6,010 bases of DNA from CAYSVN01 sp964434585 (GCA_964434585.1 CAYSVN010000069.1:1-6010), one strand, 5' to 3'. Positions 1 through 5,636 are shown, numbered from the stretch's first letter. A program made the numbers and translations. Notes: generated by a model not told the origin, from the letters alone.

Positions 1-55
1 GGAAATACTAAGCTCTGTATGTGGTTTTGAGCTTGAACTGGTGTGTTTTGCCAGT
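1..55. repeat. 55-bp inverted terminal repeat, left copy
   Basis: Bases 1-55 are the exact reverse complement of bases 5956-6010; identity ends at base 55, after which the sequences are unrelated. This copy encodes the last visible residues of the serine recombinase on the minus strand (ending ...IQSLVF). An exact 55-bp match ending at both contig tips fits a de Bruijn graph k-mer overlap at a branch in the assembly. It would also fit a true inverted repeat bounding an invertible or duplicated segment. Confidence 0.95.
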
Positions 56-1100
56 GTTCGCCAAGTTTCATGACGAAGTCTAAACACTGAACTACGACTT
101 CTTCCCTGTTTACTTCTTCAATTTTCTGTTCATTGAACTCTGCACGCTTAGTATCAATTGCACTCTTTAACTCTTTATAGGCGCGACGAGCTTCTTCATA
201 AAGCTCGTTATCTTTTTTGTTATCGCGCATCATATCAAAGGTAGCCTTCTTCTGTTCTTTAAGCACTATAATTTCTTGCTCCTTCTGTTTGTTAATTTCA
301 TGGAGCGACTCGTACTCTTGGTTCCAAATATCTAAGATAACGGTTTCAAAGACTGTCCGTAGCTCTGCGTTTGGCCTCATGATATCTAGCTGTTGTAAGA
401 AGGCATCGTGCGCATCAGCTGCCGTTACCCTAAAGCCACACTTATGGCGACAGTCGTAGTAATGATAGTAATTGCCTAACCTGTTTATAGAACGTGCACC
501 ACGAACGTTTTTACCGCAATGAGGGCACAGTAAACAATTACGTAATGGGAAATGCTTACTCAGCCTTGTTCTCCGTTTTTGTTTACCAATCTGACCTCTA
601 GCGTCCAATACTCTTTGTAATTCTTGCCACTGGGCAAAGGTAATGGGTCCATCAAAATTAGCGTCAATGTAGTCATCAGAATATTTGCTGTCTATCTTGC
701 CAGCATACAAAGGGTTACGACATACCTTCGTCCAAGTTTGCTTAGACATTGGTTTACCCTTAGAACTCTTTAAGCCTCTATCTGCCATTTCTTCTGCAAT
801 GTGTGCCTTGGTATACAGTCCAGTTGCTTGCTTCAATAAGCCTTCGCGTAATACTTCCCATTGGTGAGTATCTACAGGTTCTAGGATTGGGTTGTTAAGG
901 CTATCACGCCCGTTTTTAAAGCCTGTTGGTGCAGGGCGTAGCCAGTAACCTTTTAAGGTTAGTGACATTGCTGCTGCACTAAGACGCTCTTTGCGTATAT
1001 CATTTTCCAATTGCGCATTGAGAGCCATCACACCTTCTAAGTAACGCCCTGTGCTAGTGTCTTCAATATTTTGGGTAGCGTATTCTACTTTAATACCAGC
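1..1100 (-). CDS. Large serine recombinase, C-terminal part (partial at left edge and at gap)
   Basis: This is the C-terminal portion of a large serine recombinase/integrase, which cuts and rejoins DNA at attachment sites. The minus strand is open from the gap at 1100 to base 1, about 366 codons, with no start because the N-terminus lies across the gap. It begins AGIKVEYATQNIEDTSTGRY, the linker after the catalytic domain, then a 'Recombinase' DNA-binding domain (GYWLRPAPTGF, then NPLYAGKI near 690). A zinc ribbon follows: cysteine codons at 525-527 and 516-518 (CPHC), then 450-452 and 438-440 (CRHKC). A charged coiled coil is encoded at about 120-320. The protein runs off the left edge, so its true C-terminus is unseen. 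Its first codons (GCT GGT) match codons 110-111 of the N-terminal piece at 1348-1680, so the two are one gene. Family assignment is strong; site specificity is unknown. Confidence 0.93.
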
Positions 1101-1110
1101 NNNNNNNNNN
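1101..1110. other. Assembly gap of ten N
   Basis: Ten undetermined bases join two contigs and probably mark a gap of unknown or default size. The reading frame entering from the right (mutase fragment) does not continue on the left. The left side resumes inside the serine recombinase. No biological feature should be inferred across the gap. Confidence 0.99.
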
Positions 1111-1347
1111 ATCACTAATAAAAGCTAAACGGTCTACGTCTGGGTCAACTACAATTCCAAAATCTGCTTTTTCCTTCACTACTAAATCACAGATATCTTT
1201 TAAATGCTCCTTTAAAGGTTCAGGGTTATGAGGAAAATGACCGGTAGGGTCACAGTATAATTCTACAACTTCTACACCTAGCTCTTCTAATAATTTAGGT
1301 ATTGCTATACCACCTGTAGAATTCACTCCATCTACAACCACTTTAAA
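1111..1347 (-). pseudogene. Fragment of a phosphoglucosamine/phosphomannomutase, chimeric insertion
   Basis: These 79 codons encode an internal piece of an alpha-D-phosphohexomutase (GlmM/ManB superfamily), enzymes that interconvert hexose 1- and 6-phosphates for cell-wall or polysaccharide precursors. Recognisable pieces are KVVVDGVNSTGG, the stretch GHFPHNPEPLKEHL, and the metal-binding loop DPDVDR followed by LAFISD. The wording resembles the Bacteroidetes form of the enzyme, unlike the recombinase around it. Neither the phosphoserine loop before it nor the sugar-binding loops after it are present. It is fused in frame to the recombinase N-terminus at the shared codons for Ala-Gly (1348-1353) and ends at the N gap. 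I read it as an assembly or amplification chimera, not a natural fusion. Confidence 0.88.
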
Positions 1348-1680
1348 ACCAGCCTTTTTAAATTGGCTTGATACTGCGAAATAATTGGCTGCACCGCACC
1401 TTGAAACACTGTCAATTTTCCACAGGATTACGATATCTATCTCATGCTTACGGGTAATAATTTCGTTCACAACTTGAATGAACTGTTTCCGCTCTTCTTT
1501 GTCTGCACTTTCAGCAAGTGAGTATTCTTTGACCTTCTTGTAGTTCATTTCTTGTATGTACTTATCATTACCTTTGCGTTGTACTTCGAGCCCTTCACCA
1601 TTATCTTCTTGTTTTTTGGTGGAAACTCTCAGAATACTAACGGCACGTTTTTGGCACGTTGATGCGGTATTATCTATCAT
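1348..1680 (-). CDS. Large serine recombinase, N-terminal catalytic domain (interrupted)
   Basis: This is the resolvase-type catalytic domain of the recombinase completed at 1-1100. It starts at ATG 1680 (MIDNTASTC). The nucleophile motif RVSTKKQ gives catalytic Ser20, followed by the expected GLEVQR and an ESADKEER stretch equivalent to the usual ESA.KEER. The family's DRxxR motif appears as KIDSVSR at about 88-94, with Ser91 where the first active-site arginine normally sits. Residues 95-111 (CGAANYF...FKKAG) lead into the C-terminal piece once the mutase block is removed. The joined protein has at least 476 residues, normal for large serine recombinases. No good Shine-Dalgarno precedes the start (the nearest purine run, AAGG, is about 15 bases away). 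The gene lies 139 bp downstream of the ATPase gene on the same strand. Confidence 0.9.
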
Positions 1681-1760
1681 AGTGACTTAATCATGCCTTG
1701 AAGTATCGAGAATGAAAAGTGCAAATAGCTTTAGTATAATAGGTGTCTTTGGTTCTACAT

Positions 1761-1798
1761 ACAGACTGCCTCACTACTGGGCTTGTGAAGCAGCCTGT
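1761..1798 (-). other. Long RNA hairpin between ATPase and recombinase genes
   Basis: Bases 1761-1774 and 1785-1798 form a 14-bp stem around a 10-base loop (1775-1784). Two of the pairs are G-U if the minus strand is transcribed, and would be A-C mismatches in plus-strand RNA, which favours a minus-strand RNA structure. After one mismatch, about four more outer pairs can form. The octamer ATACAGAC occurs at 1759-1766 and again at 1801-1808, flanking the hairpin. No U-run follows, so it is not a standard intrinsic terminator. It could protect or process the mRNA between the replication genes and the recombinase, or be part of a recombination site next to the recombinase gene. Confidence 0.6.
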
Positions 1799-1819
1799 GT
1801 ATACAGACATCACTCATTC

Positions 1820-3010
1820 TTAAAATAAGTAATCATCTTGCGTGCCATCGTCTTGGTTTATGTCGTCTTCGAACAAATCAAGCCCATTGGCACTCTTAGC
1901 GTTTTCCTTTTGGTGTAGCTCTTCATTACTTACTGTCTCTTCTAAGGGTTCCAATACCTCTCCCTCCGTATCGTTGGTCTCCTTAGTAGCGTTAGGTAGC
2001 ATCCAAGCCCAACTACCTTCACTACCTGTTTTACCAATCCGCTTAGAGGTTGCACCTAGTTCTTTTTTAGCACGCTTAAGAGTTCGCAATGAAAAGCCTA
2101 CCTCTTCACCTTGAGTTTGCACTTCTTTTGCTGAAACAGGTTCGTCTGCCAACAATGTTTGTAAGAACTCCATTGCCTCCTCTTTTTCTGTGGTTCTCTC
2201 CTTATATTCTTTAGAGGTTTGCAACAGCATATCTTCTGTAACGTCACTTACGCCCATCCATGTAAATTGGCTATTGGTAATATCAAAGGCAATTGCAGGT
2301 GGTTTCTCGGTTAAGTTATTTTTTATACACGCTACAATACGTTGGTTCTTATTGTCTGGATGCACACCAAGTAGTAAACCTACCCTAGCAGCTGCGGTGT
2401 AGGCAATAGAGCCTTGCCCACGATAGATAGCTTTATCTGAACTACCTTTGTTAAGGTGACGGATACAAAGCAGCGCTACATTATACTTCGCAGCTAACTG
2501 TGATAATGGTGTAAGGACAGCACGTATGGCAGCGTCTTTATGAGTATCGACACCGTTGCCAATGTAAGCATTAAGGGGGTCAATAATCACTAAGGAGTAT
2601 GGACGTTGCTTCAGAGCGCTTTCAAGGCTGGCAAGGTTGTCTGCAATATTTAAATGCTGTTCTGTTTTCTCACCTTGTATACCAGTTAAAACTTGGATTC
2701 TTGTTAAGTCAGCCTGCATACCTTCTAAGCGTGGTCGTATGGTATCTCCTAAGCCGTCTTCAGCAGATAGTATGAGTACATTACTTGGCTCACGTATCTC
2801 TCCATCGTCAGGCAATGGCTGCCCATTGGTGAGGGCAGCTGCTATAGCAAAGGAGAACCATGACTTACCGTTCCCAGGGTCACCATCAAGCATGGTGAGT
2901 TTGCCTTGAGGGATACGGCTACGCCATAGCCATTGGACGTCTTGTTTTTCAACGTCTGCTAGTGACACAATAACAGGGTCACCATTGTTTAATTTAACAT
3001 TAGAGTTCAT
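1820..3010 (-). CDS. RecA-fold AAA ATPase / RepA-like replicative helicase
   Basis: This cytoplasmic P-loop ATPase of the AAA_25/RepA helicase-like type has 396 residues. Such proteins in plasmids, phages and integrative elements are thought to unwind DNA at an origin. Walker A is GDPGNGKS (43-50). Walker B is LVIID (140-144). RHLNKG (184-189) and YRGQGSIAYTAAARV (196-210) match the family's downstream conserved blocks. After the ATPase core, about 277-338 forms a winged-helix-like domain (AKEVQ, then LRTLKRAKKELG, ending SWAWMLP), probably DNA-binding. The tail, 345-396, is acidic. The start ATG (3008-3010) overlaps the upstream primase stop as ATGA and has no Shine-Dalgarno of its own, so translation is probably coupled. 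Helicase activity is inferred from the family; a DnaB/RadA-like role other than origin unwinding is possible. Confidence 0.9.
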   Translation of the reverse strand: MNSNVKLNNGDPVIVSLADVEKQDVQWLWRSRIPQGKLTMLDGDPGNGKSWFSFAIAAALTNGQPLPDDGEIREPSNVLILSAEDGLGDTIRPRLEGMQADLTRIQVLTGIQGEKTEQHLNIADNLASLESALKQRPYSLVIIDPLNAYIGNGVDTHKDAAIRAVLTPLSQLAAKYNVALLCIRHLNKGSSDKAIYRGQGSIAYTAAARVGLLLGVHPDNKNQRIVACIKNNLTEKPPAIAFDITNSQFTWMGVSDVTEDMLLQTSKEYKERTTEKEEAMEFLQTLLADEPVSAKEVQTQGEEVGFSLRTLKRAKKELGATSKRIGKTGSEGSWAWMLPNATKETNDTEGEVLEPLEETVSNEELHQKENAKSANGLDLFEDDINQDDGTQDDYLF

Positions 3011-3297
3011 AAAAAGTTTTGGGAAAGGTAAATAAGAGCTTCTTCACGACTGCAATCAAGCATATGCATTGTGAAGTTAATAGGGTCGCCGCCTTTGCAG
3101 CCGCCAGACGACTTGCATGAATAACGACGAAAATAATTTTCAGGGTGAATAATGATAGACCGTGGTTTACCGTCTATAAATACTCTTTGGTTCTTGCCAG
3201 ACTTCCTGAGTTCGAAGCCAAAATTATGGGCAATATCTACGATTGGTATACGCCGTAGGGCGTGAGTGTCGTAGTCACTTTTAACGTTTGATTTCAT
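3007..3297 (-). CDS. Small CHC2 zinc-finger primase-like protein
   Basis: This 96-residue protein resembles the CHC2 zinc-binding domain at the N-terminus of DnaG primases, which helps choose priming sites on single-stranded DNA. Visible features are the leading helix RIPIVDIAHNFGFEL, the YSCKSSGGCKGGDPINF segment matching the usual YxCFGCxxxGDxIxF, and the closing helix SREEALIYL. No TOPRIM catalytic domain follows, so it cannot make primers alone. The first two usual metal ligands (C-x2-H) are not evident, leaving Cys61 and Cys67. I chose ATG 3297. A GTG at 3324 would add nine hydrophobic residues and would lie inside a palindrome. Neither start has a clear Shine-Dalgarno. The stop overlaps the ATPase start by four bases, supporting joint work in replication initiation. 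Confidence 0.75.
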   Translation of the reverse strand: MKSNVKSDYDTHALRRIPIVDIAHNFGFELRKSGKNQRVFIDGKPRSIIIHPENYFRRYSCKSSGGCKGGDPINFTMHMLDCSREEALIYLSQNFL

Positions 3298-3322
3298 AAT
3301 AATAAAAATGAAAGAAATAAAC

Positions 3323-3336
3323 ACTTCGGCCGAAGT
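3323..3336. promoter_or_regulatory. 14-bp perfect palindrome upstream of primase/ATPase operon
   Basis: The sequence ACTTCGGCCGAAGT is its own reverse complement, and its GC-rich centre stands out in AT-rich surroundings. It lies 26 bp upstream of the ATG at 3297, where a repressor would block transcription or translation of the primase-ATPase pair. No dedicated regulator gene is visible in the window; the 134-residue protein upstream is one unproven candidate. As RNA it could also form a short hairpin. Confidence 0.55.
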
Positions 3337-3390
3337 AGTTACTATGAAACCTTTTATTAATCTAAAAAACAGTCCTATTTAGTGACGTAT

Positions 3391-3420
3391 AACCAGTTTA
3401 AACCGTGTATAACCGTGTTA
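3391..3420. repeat. Three tandem 10-bp repeats (iteron/operator-like)
   Basis: Three contiguous decamers on the plus strand read AACCAGTTTA, AACCGTGTAT and AACCGTGTTA, with consensus AACC(A/C)GTxTA. The 10-bp period places each copy on the same face of the helix. They sit between the 134-residue gene, whose stop is inside the third copy, and the primase/ATPase operon. A row of protein-binding sites for replication control or transcription is the natural reading; no binding protein is known. Confidence 0.6.
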
Positions 3421-3822
3421 TTTTTTTACAGAATATGTCGGTCCAATCTCCAACAATAAACCATTCTTAATAATAATCCTATGTCCAGTGTTTTTTTTCC
3501 AAAATTTATTAACTTCATATATTATTTTGGTAGCCTCTTGTGGAGTCTTTATGTTAATAGCTTGGTACTTAACTTCTCCCCTTCCTTTAGCTAAGGAGCC
3601 AAAAATTTTATACCCCCATTGATTTGGTTTATATGTTTTTTGAACGTTTTTGAATTCTACAAGCTTGCCATTATCAGCAATTTTTACTCCCAGCGTAAAG
3701 AACGCACCTTCTGCCATTTCTGCACCTTGTTTTATATCTGAATTAATTTTATTGATTTTACCTAGTAGCATTCCAAATCCGTGAGCAACAGTTTTATTTT
3801 CGTCATTATCCATAGTAACCAT
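3418..3822 (-). CDS. Hypothetical 134-residue soluble protein
   Basis: I do not recognise this protein. It starts at ATG 3822 (MVTMDNDENK); a second ATG follows three codons later. The first is favoured by AGAGGTGA at 3829-3836, six bases upstream of the start. The protein is lysine-rich, with no signal peptide, membrane segment or cysteine. Residues 36-66 and 80-134 look like mixed beta strands and helices (EGAFFTLGVKIADNGKLVEF, KYQAINIKTPQEATKIIYEV, HRIIIKNGLLLEIGPTY). The coding sequence is more AT-rich than the ATPase gene, and the strong ribosome site is unlike the rest of the window, hinting at a separate origin. It lies between the repeat-rich region and the primase operon. A regulator, an accessory replication protein or cargo are all possible. 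Confidence 0.8.
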   Translation of the reverse strand: MVTMDNDENKTVAHGFGMLLGKINKINSDIKQGAEMAEGAFFTLGVKIADNGKLVEFKNVQKTYKPNQWGYKIFGSLAKGRGEVKYQAINIKTPQEATKIIYEVNKFWKKNTGHRIIIKNGLLLEIGPTYSVKK

Positions 3823-3828
3823 ACTATA

Positions 3829-3836
3829 TCACCTCT
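3829..3836 (-). promoter_or_regulatory. Strong ribosome binding site of the 134-residue gene
   Basis: On the minus strand AGAGGTGA stands six bases before the ATG at 3820-3822. It is the only near-consensus Shine-Dalgarno in the window and decides the start of this gene over the second ATG at 3811-3813. Confidence 0.75.
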
Positions 3837-3920
3837 TTTTATTTTTTGTAGAGCTTTTTTAATAAATGTCTAAAGTTTTTGCTTCAGAGTTTATATTAAT
3901 AATGTAGCTGGAGACCCTTA

Positions 3921-3970
3921 AGAGGGTATAGGTAAAATATAAATGGCTTATATAAGGGGTTTATAGAAAC
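3921..3970. repeat. 50-bp imperfect direct repeat, copy A
   Basis: It starts AGAGGGTATA and shares TGGCTTA, TAA, GGG and TAGAA in register with copy B at 4088-4137. By eye 38 of 50 positions are identical with no gaps. The two copies start 167 bp apart. Confidence 0.75.
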
Positions 3971-3974
3971 TTAC

Positions 3975-4009
3975 AATATCAAAACTAGTATGAACATAAT
4001 ATCAAAACT
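3975..4009. repeat. Two direct copies of the 12-mer AATATCAAAACT
   Basis: Exact copies are at 3975-3986 and 3998-4009, starts 23 bp apart. A partial copy (TATCAAAA) follows at 4011, and the TCAAAACT core returns at 4191-4198. The arrangement is iteron-like, but the spacing is irregular. Confidence 0.6.
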
Positions 4010-4035
4010 CTATCAAAAATGTATGCGTATTCAAT

Positions 4036-4049
4036 CGCCAAGAGTGGCG
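4036..4049. other. Small hairpin CGCCA-AGAG-TGGCG
   Basis: A 5-bp GC-rich stem with a 4-base loop lies between the two copies of the 50-bp repeat. Only three T follow on the plus strand, so a terminator is unlikely. It is notable mainly as one of the few GC-rich spots in the region. Confidence 0.35.
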
Positions 4050-4087
4050 TTTAGAGCCTATAGGGACAATCTAGTGACCAGTGCTTT

Positions 4088-4137
4088 AGAGGGTATAGCA
4101 GTAATATAATTGGCTTACCTAATGGGCTTTTAGAATT
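4088..4137. repeat. 50-bp imperfect direct repeat, copy B
   Basis: This is the partner of 3921-3970, beginning with the same decamer AGAGGGTATA. The differences cluster in two blocks: four in bases 12-15 and four scattered across bases 31-40. That leaves conserved islands that could be binding sites. Confidence 0.75.
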
Positions 4138-4377
4138 TTTTAGAGACAAAATAGAGGCAAGGCAAGGGCAAAAATAATGTCAAACGAGTGTCAAAACTCA
4201 TTTTTTATGACTAACAAAAGTAATAACAAAAATAGCATCAATAACAAAGGTAAAAACACGCAGTATTGCTCACTGTGAAGCCAAATAGTTGCTTAGGTAC
4301 ATTGGTTGCCCACTTTATACTTTAAGCACGTTAAGGAGTATTTACAGGACGTTTTGAGGTACATCAATTAACTCTAG

Positions 4378-5520
4378 CTATTCAACATAGAACTTTTTAC
4401 GAACAACGCCATCAAAGCTATCATAAACCAATGTAAACTCATGCAAGTGGTCTGGTAGCACAAACGCTAAACTACCACTGGTTTTTGCACCACTTTGAAT
4501 ATTAAGGGCGGTCATATTGTCACGAAGGTTGTACGTTGCATTTGAGAGCTTGTAGGTGTAACCATGTTCATTTTCTACTGTAAAGTTTGTAGCGTTTACG
4601 TGGTGGCTAGAGAATGTATTGTTAAGTACCTCGACATACAATTGCACAAACGAAGCAAAACTTGGGTCATCTACACGTTGATAGCCTAATGAATTCGTTT
4701 TTCTAATACTAGGATTAATGGCAATGCTAATGTCTTTAAGTACGTCATGGAATGACATATCAGCTTGTATACGCTTCTTGGCATTCTGCCTCCTATTTTT
4801 TGCAGCTGCTACTACATCGTAGTTCTCATTCTTTATTTGCAACTCTTGTTCTACTGGTGCATACCCATCAATAGCACCTTGTACTTCAATAGTTGTAAAC
4901 TCACGAATATTGCTGGTATTCATTGGTACTTCAACTGTTATTGAACTGTCTGCAACTTCAATAACTTCTTCATATTCATGACCTGTTATGGTTAAGGTAA
5001 TTGGCCGTGAGCTTTGCAGTGTTACTGGAACGATATTAGAAGCGCTGGACTCTGGCACCTCCACTGTCACTGGTATTGCTTCGCGCTCTATTGTTATTAA
5101 TTTTTCTACAGTAAATTCCTTACCACCAAATACACCTCCATAAACAATTAATTTTAGGTTAACGTTATCAGAGTATTTAGCCTCTGTCTTGTATTCATAA
5201 CTGAATGAATTGTTTGTAAGCTCATTTTTTCTGTTATTAACGTATAATACCTTTCTACAGCTATCACATGCTGTTTTTACTTCTCCTTCTAGCCTATATG
5301 CATCGCCCTTAAAACTTGTTTCACTATAAATAATAAGTTCAGGTTCAGGCGCAACTCTTGAATATATAAAGGGTAAAAACATGGCTATACAAAATATAAT
5401 AAAGCCAATTGCAAATAGTTGTATGTAGCCAGGCAGCTCTTCAAAGTTTGAGGTGAAAATATTTTTAGACATAGAGGAGTAAAGTAAGTTGTAAAATATC
5501 CCAAAAGGACGCTGAGACAT
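4378..5520 (-). CDS. Membrane-anchored beta-rich surface protein with DUF4352-like C-terminus
   Basis: This is probably a single-pass protein with its bulk outside the cytoplasmic membrane. Numbered from ATG 5520 (380 residues), a hydrophobic anchor spans about 33-54 (IQLFAIGFIIFCIAMFLPF), preceded by a short polar tail. A CDSC pair lies at 85-88. A beta-rich, possibly Ig-like stretch follows to about 230, then a basic helix (NRRQNAKKR). The C-terminal 90 residues match the DUF4352/MPT63-like pattern: FVQLYVEVLNNTF, FTVENEHGYTYKL, SGAKTSGSLAFVLP, FTLVYDSFDG. DUF4352 proteins are mostly uncharacterised exported proteins. The start is uncertain. GTG 5553 falls inside a predicted RNA structure and ATG 5472 is also possible; none has a Shine-Dalgarno. 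It lies apart from the replication genes and is best read as cargo. A role in surface exclusion or defence would be a guess. Confidence 0.8.
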   Translation of the reverse strand: MSQRPFGIFYNLLYSSMSKNIFTSNFEELPGYIQLFAIGFIIFCIAMFLPFIYSRVAPEPELIIYSETSFKGDAYRLEGEVKTACDSCRKVLYVNNRKNELTNNSFSYEYKTEAKYSDNVNLKLIVYGGVFGGKEFTVEKLITIEREAIPVTVEVPESSASNIVPVTLQSSRPITLTITGHEYEEVIEVADSSITVEVPMNTSNIREFTTIEVQGAIDGYAPVEQELQIKNENYDVVAAAKNRRQNAKKRIQADMSFHDVLKDISIAINPSIRKTNSLGYQRVDDPSFASFVQLYVEVLNNTFSSHHVNATNFTVENEHGYTYKLSNATYNLRDNMTALNIQSGAKTSGSLAFVLPDHLHEFTLVYDSFDGVVRKKFYVE

Positions 5521-5540
5521 CGCTGCACTAGCTACTTTCA

Positions 5541-5620
5541 GGACAAGTCCCACAAGAAACTAAACGAAGTTCAGCGCCCTACACGGGCTCTTGTGGAGAC
5601 AGCCAAAAATAAGCTTGTCC
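5541..5620 (-). ncRNA. Structured RNA leader with three-way junction, upstream of membrane-protein gene
   Basis: Read as minus-strand RNA, GGACAAG (5620-5614) pairs with CTTGTCC (5547-5541). Inside it, GTC-t-CCACAAGA (5600-5589) pairs with TCTTGTGG-GAC (5557-5547); the two stems share base 5547. This second stem encloses two hairpins: GCCC-gtgta-GGGC (5588-5576) and CTGAAC-ttc-GTTTAG (5574-5560). The last contains a G-U pair that would be A-C on the other strand, favouring a minus-strand RNA. A TATAAC box lies just upstream, so transcription could start a few bases before the first stem. No U-run follows, so it is not a terminator. I could not match it to a known riboswitch or ribozyme. A cis-acting leader, a separate small RNA or a folded DNA site are possible. 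Confidence 0.5.
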
Positions 5621-5630
5621 TTTGGTGAAA

Positions 5631-5636
5631 GTTATA
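5631..5636 (-). promoter_or_regulatory. Putative -10 box (TATAAC) for the structured leader and membrane-protein gene
   Basis: TATAAC on the minus strand differs from TATAAT at one base and would place transcription start near 5624, a few bases before the structured RNA. No recognisable -35 hexamer lies 16-18 bp upstream, so the call rests on the box and its position. Confidence 0.35.

Larger units (their letters stand above)
3837..4377. other. Gene-free, repeat-rich AT-rich region; candidate replication origin
   Basis: No convincing gene is visible on either strand over about 540 bp. The region contains a 50-bp imperfect direct repeat pair (3921-3970, 4088-4137). The 12-mer AATATCAAAACT occurs twice (3975, 3998), with further TCAAA cores at 4013, 4180 and 4191. 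TAACAAA occurs three times (4212, 4224, 4242). There is a GGCAA-GGCAA-GGGCAA run at 4156-4171 and a small hairpin at 4036-4049. Direct repeats plus AT-rich DNA close to a helicase and a primase-like gene fit an iteron-type origin. I saw no convincing DnaA box. A promoter or operator region for the leftward genes is an alternative. Confidence 0.4.

Noticed and set aside
217..867. Open frames on the plus strand at 217-459 and 685-867
   Set aside because: They are antisense to the well-conserved recombinase and encode unconvincing, low-complexity proteins.
1090..1680. A natural recombinase-mutase fusion protein
   Set aside because: The frame runs into an N gap, the mutase part lacks its own ends, and the recombinase resumes beyond the gap with the same Ala-Gly codons at which the fusion begins.
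1735..1740. Rightward promoter TATAAT between ATPase and recombinase genes
   Set aside because: There is no -35 hexamer at a suitable distance and no plus-strand gene follows.
1842..2909. Three plus-strand open frames inside the ATPase gene
   Set aside because: The minus-strand ATPase has clear Walker motifs through this region; the plus frames show no motif or ribosome site.
3298..3324. Upstream GTG start for the primase-like protein
   Set aside because: It adds only a hydrophobic run, MFISFIFII, encoded by an AT-rich leader, starts inside the palindrome and has no ribosome site. It cannot be fully excluded.
3975..4250. CRISPR array
   Set aside because: The repeats are short, irregularly spaced and divergent, and no cas gene is present.
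5541..5620. A tRNA or tmRNA-like gene
   Set aside because: There are only two inner hairpins, no T-arm sequence, no CCA end and no plausible anticodon loop.
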